From the NCBI GenBank assembly GCA_947044365.1, contig OX345650.1:4459372-4523371 (forward strand): a stretch of DNA of 64,000 nt, written 5' to 3'. Positions 49,101-57,229 of this stretch are shown here, piece by piece; position 1 is the stretch's first letter; every line of letters starts with the position of its first letter. This DNA comes from Petrosia ficiformis. Its lineage: Eukaryota > Porifera > Demospongiae > Haplosclerida > Petrosiidae. The notes beneath the pieces were generated by a model. It saw nothing but the letters and a program-made list of their open reading frames with translations. It did not search any database and had not been told where the DNA came from. A program made the translations under genes and the position numbers.

Positions 49101-49465
49101 CTCGATACCAGTAGCCTGTGAAAGTAGGTCTTCATAATGAGTGACTACCTGAAAGCAGAGGCTATGAATATCATTATGAATAGGTTCTCTCCTTATATAA
49201 CGTCCAACATACCTGAGAGTATAGTTCATTATCTAGTTCTGATATTCCTTGCATTAGTTTCTGCAACATCTCACCAACTATCTGAGATTGAATGGTCTGG
49301 GTGGCAAATATCTTTGGATCAAATTTATCTTCCAGGAGAGGTTGCAGCGACTCTATAAAAAAGAGAAATTTAATTATTGAATAGCCAAACAATATACTGT
49401 ATTTAATCAAAAAATATCTCACCATCTGTGGCCAGTTCTTGAAGTACTTGCAGCTCGGTAGCCAT
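42891..49465 (-). CDS. COG5: conserved oligomeric Golgi complex subunit 5, ~23 exons, ~790 aa
   Basis: Exons from 5' to 3': 49423-49465, 49213-49352, 49091-49148, 48521-48575, 48368-48437, 48032-48152, 47246-47283, 47105-47197, 46373-46526, 46164-46291, 45956-46033, 45794-45875, 45403-45736, 45116-45215, 44942-45052, 44792-44854, about 44351-44421, 44178-44241, 43541-43717, 43411-43487, 43196-43325, 43064-43137, 42891-43008. Family landmarks: DLLSQATGIEALE, VLKMMQTRIESL, NPTHVGVALQVFYNLG, LSKKRDPV, LLRPLSEGGKMR, FSRAPLELKSPHQ. COG5 is a lobe B subunit of the COG tether, which retrieves Golgi enzymes by retrograde vesicles. All junctions are in phase except the one between 44792 and 44421, where no GT/AG choice restores the frame. 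The start follows the expected short first exon (MATELQVLQELATD). Confidence 0.92.
45230..45375. repeat. GGA/GACA-type microsatellite in COG5 intron
   Basis: (GAGGAG)n followed by (GACAGACA)n on the + strand between COG5 exons 13 and 14. The Arg/Asp-rich frame over it is not a gene. Confidence 0.9.
46045..46135. repeat. purine (GGA)n microsatellite in COG5 intron
   Basis: Runs of GAGGAGGAAGAGG on the + strand (pyrimidine-rich in the transcript) directly upstream of a COG5 acceptor, so it doubles as a long polypyrimidine tract. Confidence 0.9.
48778..48870. repeat. third copy of the fold-back arm repeat
   Basis: CTTCCTGCTAGACTGTAGAG ... GTGCCACGCCCTTTAATTGACC matches both arms at 32434-33195 and represents the arm without the hAT insertion. 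In a COG5 intron. Confidence 0.7.
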
Positions 49466-49520
49466 TTTATAATTATTAACTCCGCCTCCTGATTAATTGT
49501 CACGTGACTTGTCATAAGGT
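49466..49520. promoter_or_regulatory. 55-bp bidirectional promoter with GTCACGTGAC palindrome
   Basis: Only 55 bp lie between the COG5 and membrane-protein start codons. They contain CCGCCTCC and a perfect GTCACGTGAC (49499-49508), the E-box recognised by USF/MITF/Max-type bHLH factors. Its regulatory role is inferred. Confidence 0.6.
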
Positions 49521-51199
49521 ATGGCTGGTCCTGTAATGCTTCACTGCTTTATCTCTATTTTCTTCATAATTTTGCAGCTAAGTAATGTATACTCTGATGA
49601 AGAGGCAAATGTACAATGCATCCATAACTACCAGGAACTGAAGACATCCTTGTTGAATAACAGTGACAATATTGATAATCTGCTCGTTGCTTTCTACCCT
49701 CCAAACAAACCTCCTGCACATGTGTTGAATGTTTATTATTACATACAACTACTGGACACTGTAGAAGATGAAGATAACGATACCAACCAAACTCACCCTC
49801 ATTTTGAAAAACCAACTACAACTGCTGACTACATCTTTCAATGGGTGGATTCATCAACTTTACTATTAACAGAGATTAGACTATTTCAAGCTCTTAGTTT
49901 TGGAATAATAAAGTTGGAAATTGGTAATGTCGACATCACCATTGATCCATTTTGTGATGAGAACAAAGCCATTGATCTACTCAATGTAGCGACTGTTTGG
50001 GTATGTTCCGAATGCATTTTAAATTCCAAATGTACATAAAACTGTGGTAAAAGCAACTATTATTTTTTTTCTCCCTCTCTCTCTCTCTCTCTATCTAGCT
50101 CAAATCATATGCAACAAACATCAAAGAAACTGATCGTTATTACTCATTGTATTTCAACGAGAAGAAATTTGTAGTTCTTGGAAATTCTGTTCGTGGAAGC
50201 ACTCATGCACTTGTCATATGTGAATACTGTGCAGCAATTGGTTCACTCATTGTCATATATACAATACTATTGCTCTCCAAATTTGAAATGTTTAGTCCAA
50301 TTCAAAAGGTCTTTTCAGATATATCAGTGCCATGCCTTGTATTCACTGCAGTAATATTTGGCAAAGATGCATATTACTATAACAAATCGTTTCAATATGT
50401 CTCCTCGGAGTGGCTGAGATCATTCCCAATGCCTGTAATATTTCCAGTATGTTCATTTATAAATCTAATATTGTCTATCATAACAGTCATTATCATTGGA
50501 CACAAATTTCCTTTGCCAGGCCTTCTTGATTTATTTTACTCAAATATCTCTTGTCGAAGCAAGTTCTACAAAAGCTGTTTACAAGTGATTATGATATTTT
50601 CAGTCAGTTCATTTGCTGTTCTGCTAACTTTTCATTTCGCTTGGGTGGTACTGGCTTTCTCTGCCTATCCCATACGCTGTATAGCCTCTCAAGCATTCAT
50701 CCTCCCATTCATATTCATTATTTTAGCAATATACTTTGCCATAGATTATGTGGCATCCTCACCGAGATTAATACTAAATATGAAATATAAATTGAAAAGA
50801 ATTGTATTCACACTTGTCATAGCTCTTCTAATGGTTCCATTCATCATAGCTCTACTTGGAGTTCTGTACTATTACTCTCAGGTCCTCATTGAAGTTAATG
50901 ATTCTGAGAGCAGTCCAGTTAAAACAATTATAGGTGGTCTTGTTCCAACAGTTGTTACAGCATTTGTTGCTTGGACAGGAAAGAATGCTGTAAAAGCTTA
51001 CATTGAAGTCAACAAAGATGCAGGACCTTTTAATGAACATTCCAATGTCACCGTAAAAGAAGACTCTGGAGTTGAACAGCTTGAACTGAGGAGATATGAA
51101 ACAGATGATGAGGAGGCCACAGATAATGATCCCTTACTAAGACAAAGAACAAATGTGCATGAGGACGATGAAGAATTACTCTCTTTAACTGAGGATTAA
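49521..51199 (+). CDS. multi-pass membrane protein of unknown family, 2 exons, 526 aa
   Basis: Exons 49521..50000 and 50099..51199 join in phase 0 after a CT-rich polypyrimidine tract. A signal peptide (MLHCFISIFFIILQL) precedes an extracellular domain of about 160 aa with few cysteines. About six or seven hydrophobic segments follow (IGSLIVIYTILLL, IFPVCSFINLIL, IMIFSVSSFAVLLTF, FILPFIFIILAIYF, IVFTLVIALLMVPFIIALLGVL, ...). Between the last spans sits EVNDSESSPVKTIIGG, conserved in the decayed relative at 60.6-61.2 kb. The acidic C-terminal tail (DDEEATDNDPLL, HEDDEELL) contains a DPLL-type dileucine-like sorting signal. I do not recognise the family; a receptor or channel-like role cannot be decided. 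Confidence 0.75.
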
Positions 51200-51543
51200 A
51201 CTTTAATTTTTGTATAGTTTATGATTAGCATATAATTGTAGTGCCCTAACCAAGTTTTACATTTTGGAATAGCAGTATCACATACATATATGCATACTGA
51301 CAGATCCATATGCACAATTTTTTTCATAATGTTTAATGCAATATGCATTCCATAGCAGCATATTAAAGGCATCCTATAATTATGTATGTAATAGTGTATT
51401 ACAGTAATACATGTACATAGTATGTAAAAAGTAAATTTGACATGTACTGGATGTGCCAATTACAAAGAATTTGAGAACTAAATGGGTACGTACAAGTTAA
51501 TACTTATGTTCATACATACATAAACACGTATATGTATGTACAC
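51200..51543. other. 3' flank of membrane gene
   Basis: AT-rich flank with ATGTATG/CATACATA microsatellite patches. No gene seen. The last five bases (TACAC, 51539-51543) are the retrotransposon target-site duplication. Confidence 0.6.
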
Positions 51544-51909
51544 TGTGATAGACTGAACCTTGACTTAATTAAATGTCTTGTGTGTATGTAATTATGGTTT
51601 CCTTAATTAGCTATCTTGGTCATATGTACTTATTTTCACCTTATGTGCTAATAGATTGTTACCCGTATACTTATCCTTTGTCCTTATCATTGTTCATTGT
51701 TAGCTTTAGCCTTATCTTTGTGATTGGTTCTTTTGTTATTAGTTTTGTATATAAGTAGATGTATATTTCTTTAGTTAAAGTTATCTTGTCTTATCACTGT
51801 TATACCCGTTATTATTATTATTATTATTAAACACTTTGAGTTGGAAGTATAGTCTGCTGTAGCTAAATTAGACCTTGAGTGACTAGTATCCATTGAGGGA
51901 TCTATCACA
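51544..51909 (+). repeat. 5' LTR
   Basis: 366 bp, TG...CA with 9-bp inverted ends. I see one difference from the 3' LTR by eye (CCATTGAGGG versus CCATTAAGGG), which suggests recent insertion. Contains a TATATAAG box at about 51750. Confidence 0.93.
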
Positions 51910-52003
51910 ATTGGTGTCAGAGGTGGGATATCATTGTTGCAGGAGTCAACAAGACCTACAGTACTAGAAACGTTACCGAAATAAGAAAGCCGAGAATTAT
52001 CGT

Positions 52004-54229
52004 ATGACAACAAGGTCAGGAGCGAGCTACAAAAGAATAGAAGAGACTATGTCAGGACAAAAAGAGTTGACCGATGTTCTACAAGCACTGCTGGAAGATC
52101 GACAATTGCGGGAAAGGGAGTTAGTAGAAGAGCGGACACGGAAAGAAGAAGAACTTAGACAGGAACGTCTTCGCCGTGACGAAGAGGCAGCGAGACGTGA
52201 AGAGGAGGTGAGACAGCAAATGGAACTGCTGAGAGGCCTAGTGGAGGGTGTACAAAGACAAGGATTAGTCAATGCACCCAGACAGGAGAATGACAGAGAT
52301 GTCAAAGTTACTAAGCTGACAGAGGAGGATGATATAGAAGCCTACCTCACTACTTTTGAACGCCTCATGCAGGCTTACGAAATTCGGAGAGAGAGATGGG
52401 TCTACAAACTAGCCCCACAGCTTAGTGGTAGGGCTCAACAAGCCTATGCTGCTATGAATCCTGAGGAAGCACAGGAATATGGCAGGCTGAAAGAAGCCAT
52501 TCTTCGAAGATATGATATCAATGAAGAGAGTTATAGACAGAGAGTCCGATTAGCTACAAGGAAGCAAGGTGAGACTAACAGAGAGTTAGCTGCAAGACTT
52601 CAGGACTTGACAGACAAGTGGATGCAAGGATGCAACACTATGGAAGAAATAAAGGATCGAGTAGTAATGGAGCAGCTGATCAACACACTCCCTGGACAAG
52701 TACGAGTGTGGGTGAAAGAGAGGAAGCCAACCTCAAGTAGAGAGGCCGGTCAGCTAGCGGACGACTACATCCAGGCAAGAGGACAAGACCTAAACACACT
52801 GACAACCACAGAGTCTCGAGGATCGAGAAGACAGGGAGCAGTACGCCTTTGTCATGGTTGTGGTAAACCAGGACATCAGGTTAGAGATTGTCGTTTGAAA
52901 TCTCATGGTGCTGGAAGAGAAAAGGATGAGCCTGTAAGGAAAACAGAGAAGCCCAAAAGAGATCTCAAGGATATTGAGTGTTTTAATTGTCATAAAAGGG
53001 GTCATTATTCATCTAACTGCCCCCATAATGTTATGTTTTGCAGAGACAGGAAGACAATGGAGAGTCAAAAGAAGAATGATGCCCAGGAGAACACTAGAAT
53101 AGCCAGATCAGGAGTGGTGGAAGGCCAGACTGTTGACAGCATCCTGTTGGACACTGGCTGTTCCAGGACACTGGTGCACCAGAAGTATGTACCAGAGAGG
53201 AACTACCTGGAGGGCGAAGCAGTTGCCATAAGGTGTGCTCACGGAGACACAGTCCTGTATCCCTTGGCACAAGTGAGGATTGAAGTTGAAGGTAAATCAC
53301 TTGAAGTCCAAGCAGCCGTAGCCGATCGTCTGCCTGTAGCGGTGTTGCTAGGGACAGATGTTCCTCAATTAGTGAACTTGCTTGCAGGTGAGATGCCACA
53401 AGCTTCTACTGCAGATGCCATGGTTGTCACAAGAGCTAGAGCAAGACAGCAACAGGAAGAGGAAGCAGAACAGCAGGACAAGAATAGACAGAGTGGAGTC
53501 CAGCCACATGTTCTTTGGGAGGAGAGTGATGACAAACTGGAAGACATCAGTGTGATGGAGAACAAATCAGGAAAGAAGAAGGAGAGTGAAGAAGATTCCC
53601 ATATTGAAGACTGGATGGTAAGAATTGATGAAGAATTGTTTTCAGGTGGACAAACAAGAAGAAAACTTACCAGGAGTCAGAAGAGAGCAAACAAGAAGCA
53701 GTACTCAGAGCAGTATCGTGACGGTCAGAGAGAACCTGTGCATGGAGGAGACTCTAACCACCCATTAGACATCAGTGCAGAGGACCTCAAAGTGCTACAA
53801 GAAACAGATCCCTCACTGGAGTCTATCAGGAAGGCTGCTGATGGACATGCCTCCACTGCTGGAGTAGGATTTTTAAGAAAAGAAGGACTGCTCTATAGAC
53901 GATGGGTTCCACCAGGTCGGGACAGAGAAGATATGTCAGTGGATCAGTTGGTATTACCTTACAACTACCGGAAGACTGTGCTCCAGTTAGCCCATGACAT
54001 CCCACTGGCAGGACATCTTGGTCGAGATAAAACAGCGGGACGAATTTTACAGCGGTTCTATTGGCCCACCCTTTACAGAGATGTCGCTGAGTTCTGTAGG
54101 AGTTGTGGTGCCTGTCAGAAGACTGCACAGAATCGAGGGAAGCCAGCACCGCTTATTCCACTACCAATAATAGATGTTCCCTTCCAGAGGATTGCAATGG
54201 ACATTGTTGGTCCATTGCCAATGAGTTGA
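52004..54229 (+). CDS. retrotransposon Gag-protease-integrase N-terminal part, 741 aa
   Basis: The ORF begins MTTRSGASYKR. Gag has a charged coiled-coil start (EEELRQERLRRDEEA) and a capsid-like part with YLTTFERLMQAYEI. Two CCHC knuckles follow (CHGCGKPGHQVRDC and CFNCHKRGHYSSNC), then an aspartic protease with LLDTGCSRTLV. After a linker comes the HHCC zinc domain of integrase (HDIPLAGHLGRDKTAGRI, CRSCGACQ) and the start of the integrase core (AMDIVGPLPMS). It stops at TGA 54227-54229; the next ORF continues in the same frame. GC content is higher than in host genes. Confidence 0.92.
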   Translation: MTTRSGASYKRIEETMSGQKELTDVLQALLEDRQLRERELVEERTRKEEELRQERLRRDEEAARREEEVRQQMELLRGLVEGVQRQGLVNAPRQENDRDVKVTKLTEEDDIEAYLTTFERLMQAYEIRRERWVYKLAPQLSGRAQQAYAAMNPEEAQEYGRLKEAILRRYDINEESYRQRVRLATRKQGETNRELAARLQDLTDKWMQGCNTMEEIKDRVVMEQLINTLPGQVRVWVKERKPTSSREAGQLADDYIQARGQDLNTLTTTESRGSRRQGAVRLCHGCGKPGHQVRDCRLKSHGAGREKDEPVRKTEKPKRDLKDIECFNCHKRGHYSSNCPHNVMFCRDRKTMESQKKNDAQENTRIARSGVVEGQTVDSILLDTGCSRTLVHQKYVPERNYLEGEAVAIRCAHGDTVLYPLAQVRIEVEGKSLEVQAAVADRLPVAVLLGTDVPQLVNLLAGEMPQASTADAMVVTRARARQQQEEEAEQQDKNRQSGVQPHVLWEESDDKLEDISVMENKSGKKKESEEDSHIEDWMVRIDEELFSGGQTRRKLTRSQKRANKKQYSEQYRDGQREPVHGGDSNHPLDISAEDLKVLQETDPSLESIRKAADGHASTAGVGFLRKEGLLYRRWVPPGRDREDMSVDQLVLPYNYRKTVLQLAHDIPLAGHLGRDKTAGRILQRFYWPTLYRDVAEFCRSCGACQKTAQNRGKPAPLIPLPIIDVPFQRIAMDIVGPLPMS
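54227..54229 (+). other. in-frame TGA within the integrase core
   Basis: The only stop between Gag and RNase H. The frame is conserved on both sides. Either a recent inactivating mutation or a read-through site. Confidence 0.85.
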
Positions 54230-56515
54230 TCAGGGAAGAGGTATGTGTTGGTCGTTTGTGATTATGCTACTCGTTATCCTGAGGCAATAGCTCTCCATAC
54301 GATTGATGCTGGACATATTGCAGAGGAACTGATGAAATTGTTTGCTCGAGTAGGCGTACCAGAGGAGATTTTAACCGATCAGGGGAGCAACTTTACTTCT
54401 AAGCTACTAGTGGAGTTGTACAGGATGCTACATGTACACCCGATAAGGACCAGTCCATACCATCCACAGACAGATGGATTGGTGGAGCGGTTCAACCAGA
54501 CTCTCAAGGCCATGCTGAGGAAAGCTGCCACTAGTGAAGGCAAGGACTGGGATAAGGTGCTTCCATACCTGCTGTTTGCCTACAGAGAAGTGCCTCAAGC
54601 ATCCACAGGATTTTCCCCATTTGAGCTACTTTATGGAAGAGCAGTAAATGGACCCCTCGATGTCTTACATCAAGCTTGGGAAGTAACCAAGAAAAGTGAT
54701 GACAGTGTAGTGTCTCATGTGTTGTCCATGAGGGACAAGATGATGAAGATGACAGAACTTGTGAAGGAGAATCTGTCAAATGCTCAAGAGAAGCAGAAGC
54801 TATGGTATGACAGAGCAGCTCGTCATCGAGAATTTACTCCCGAGGACCAAGTGTTAGTTCTACTCCCCACAGCAACGAGTAAGTTGCTAGCACAATGGCA
54901 GGGTCCATATCAGGTACTGAGACGTGTTGGGAAGGTGAATTACCTTGTTGATATGCACGACCGCAGGAAAAGAAGACGTATATTCCATGTGAATATGTTA
55001 CGACCTTGGTATGTTCCAAGGGGGACTGGATATTTTTGTGAGGAAGATGAAGTCACAGAACAGGAAGATGTACCAGTATGGAAGGAAGTTTCAGATGTTA
55101 ATGAAGATCAGCCACAGTTTGGAAAGCAGTTGTCAGAGCAACAGTGGGCTGAGCTTGGATCTTTGCTGACAGAGTTCTCGGATGTCATGAAGATCATTCC
55201 AGGACGAACGAATTTGGTGGAGCATGACATTCAGACAGGAGAGGCTCACCCAGTAAGGTTACCCCCCTATAGGTTACCTCATGCGTATAGGGATCCGGTC
55301 CAGAAGGAGATCCAAGAAATGTTGAAGCAGGGAATTATAGAACCATCATCGAGTGCATGGAGTGCACCCATAGTCCTTGTGAAGAAGAAGGATGGGACAT
55401 TGCGTCTATGTGTAGACTATCGACGGTTGAATGGAGTTTCCGAAGCAGATGCTTACCCAATGCCTAGGGTGGATGACTTGATCGATCGATTGGGAAGATC
55501 ATGCTTCATTTCAACGATGGATCTGACCCGTGGGTACTGGCAAGTACCAGTGACTACAACCGCAAAACACAAGACAGCATTCACAACCCCGTTTGGCCTG
55601 TATCAATTCAACGTGATGCCTTTTGGGTTACAAGGAGCTCCTGCCACTTTTCAACGGTTGATGGACAAAGTTTTGCAGGGGCTACAAGATTTCTCCGCTG
55701 CATACTTGGATGATGTAATTATATTCAGTGAGAACTGGAAACAACATCTACAACACTTGCGCCAAGTGTTGCAATCATTTCGAGATGCAGGTCTTACCGT
55801 TAAAGCAAAGAAATGTCAGTTTGGAATGGCTCAGTGCACTTATTTAGGGCATGTCGTCGGAAGTGGAGCAGTGTGCCCAGATCCAGCCAAGACTGAAGCG
55901 GTGAAGTCATTTCCTTTGCCTCATACAAAGAAACAAGTGAGAGCATTTCTAGGACTCACAGGGTACTACCGGAGATTCATACCGAATTATTCATCAGTAG
56001 CAGTACCATTAACTGATTTGACGAAGAAGGACGCCCCTAGTAAAGTGATCTGGTCTGAGAAATGTGATCATGCTTTCAGGCAACTGAAAGAGTTGCTGTG
56101 CAATGTACCATTGTTGTCTACCCCTGACTTTGATCGGAGTTTTGTTTTACAAACAGATGCATCAGAGAGAGGAGTTGGTGCAGTACTTAGCCAGTGTGAT
56201 GATGAAGGCATGGAACATCCCGTTGCCTACTTCAGTAAGAAACTATTACCCAGAGAAGAAAGATATTCAACTGTAGAGAAAGAATGTCTAGCAATCAGAC
56301 TAGGGATACAAGCCTTCAAAGTCTACCTACTAGGAAGACAGTTCGAAATTCAAACTGACCATCGGGCACTTGTTTGGTTGGATCGGCTGAAGGAGCATAA
56401 TGCCCGGCTTACACGATGGAGTCTAGCACTTCAGCCGTATCAGTTTGTTGTCATTCATCGGCCAGGTCAAGCTAATGGCAATGCAGATGCTCTTTCTCGT
56501 TCAACGCCAAACTAG
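54230..56515 (+). CDS. retrotransposon integrase core - reverse transcriptase - RNase H
   Basis: Same frame as the Gag ORF after one TGA. The integrase core shows CDYATRYPEA, TDQGSNF and GLVERFNQ (DDE residues), then a GPYQVLRR / FHVNMLRPW C-terminal module. RT has LVKKKDGTLRLCVDYRRLN, MPFGLQGAPATFQ and YLDD (about 55703). RNase H has LQTDASERGVGAVLS and NADALS at the C-terminus. No ATG opens this ORF near its beginning, so expression would depend on reading through the TGA, or the copy is inactive. Confidence 0.92.
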   Translation, partial: SGKRYVLVVCDYATRYPEAIALHTIDAGHIAEELMKLFARVGVPEEILTDQGSNFTSKLLVELYRMLHVHPIRTSPYHPQTDGLVERFNQTLKAMLRKAATSEGKDWDKVLPYLLFAYREVPQASTGFSPFELLYGRAVNGPLDVLHQAWEVTKKSDDSVVSHVLSMRDKMMKMTELVKENLSNAQEKQKLWYDRAARHREFTPEDQVLVLLPTATSKLLAQWQGPYQVLRRVGKVNYLVDMHDRRKRRRIFHVNMLRPWYVPRGTGYFCEEDEVTEQEDVPVWKEVSDVNEDQPQFGKQLSEQQWAELGSLLTEFSDVMKIIPGRTNLVEHDIQTGEAHPVRLPPYRLPHAYRDPVQKEIQEMLKQGIIEPSSSAWSAPIVLVKKKDGTLRLCVDYRRLNGVSEADAYPMPRVDDLIDRLGRSCFISTMDLTRGYWQVPVTTTAKHKTAFTTPFGLYQFNVMPFGLQGAPATFQRLMDKVLQGLQDFSAAYLDDVIIFSENWKQHLQHLRQVLQSFRDAGLTVKAKKCQFGMAQCTYLGHVVGSGAVCPDPAKTEAVKSFPLPHTKKQVRAFLGLTGYYRRFIPNYSSVAVPLTDLTKKDAPSKVIWSEKCDHAFRQLKELLCNVPLLSTPDFDRSFVLQTDASERGVGAVLSQCDDEGMEHPVAYFSKKLLPREERYSTVEKECLAIRLGIQAFKVYLLGRQFEIQTDHRALVWLDRLKEHNARLTRWSLALQPYQFVVIHRPGQANGNADALSRSTPN

Positions 56516-56541
56516 TTTGACGCTGGAGAAGGGGAGAGGAA

Positions 56542-56907
56542 TGTGATAGACTGAACCTTGACTTAATTAAATGTCTTGTGTGTATGTAATTATGGTTTCC
56601 TTAATTAGCTATCTTGGTCATATGTACTTATTTTCACCTTATGTGCTAATAGATTGTTACCCGTATACTTATCCTTTGTCCTTATCATTGTTCATTGTTA
56701 GCTTTAGCCTTATCTTTGTGATTGGTTCTTTTGTTATTAGTTTTGTATATAAGTAGATGTATATTTCTTTAGTTAAAGTTATCTTGTCTTATCACTGTTA
56801 TACCCGTTATTATTATTATTATTATTAAACACTTTGAGTTGGAAGTATAGTCTGCTGTAGCTAAATTAGACCTTGAGTGACTAGTATCCATTAAGGGATC
56901 TATCACA
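56542..56907 (+). repeat. 3' LTR
   Basis: 366 bp, nearly identical to the 5' LTR, preceded by the polypurine tract and followed by TACAC. Confidence 0.93.
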
Positions 56908-56999
56908 TACACACACCTACAACATAATTAGGATAAAGAACTACACATGTAACTATAGGAAGCTGAGCTTTCTATATAAACTTGTGGCCAGACCCTAAT

Positions 57000-57125
57000 T
57001 TATACCTGGTGTGTCGATTAGAATAACGCAACCAAGAAGTTAATAAACGGATAGTTCTGGTGATACCTGGTGTGTCGATAAGAATAACGCAACCAAGAAG
57101 TTAATAAACGGATAGTTCTGGTGAT
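57000..57125. repeat. 62-bp direct duplication next to the satellite
   Basis: ATACCTGGTGTGTCGATTAG...GGATAGTTCTGGTG occurs twice in tandem with one difference (GATTAG/GATAAG), just before the GCGTAA array. It contains AATAACGC, related to the satellite words. Confidence 0.9.
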
Positions 57126-57229
57126 ACTGCGATACAAGGGCGGGTCCAGAAAGTTTATAAGGTAGGCAAACTTGTGGAACAGAAACAGCTGTTATAGACA
57201 CATGCCTTAAAAAGTATATTCTATGGCAA

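Larger units (their letters stand above)
51544..56907 (+). mobile_element. LTR retrotransposon, Ty3/gypsy-type enzymes in copia-like order (Gmr1-like)
   Basis: 5364-bp element with 366-bp LTRs (51544-51909, 56542-56907) that start TGTGATAGA and end TCTATCACA. A 5-bp TSD TACAC flanks it (51539-51543, 56908-56912). A primer-binding-like ATTGGTGTCAGAGGTGGG follows the 5' LTR, and the purine tract GGAGAAGGGGAGAGGAA precedes the 3' LTR. Internal order: Gag, protease, integrase, reverse transcriptase, RNase H. No envelope gene was seen. Confidence 0.93.

Noticed and set aside
51573..51758. 61-codon ORF present in both LTRs
   Set aside because: Repeated exactly in the two LTRs because they are copies; LTRs of this type carry no gene.
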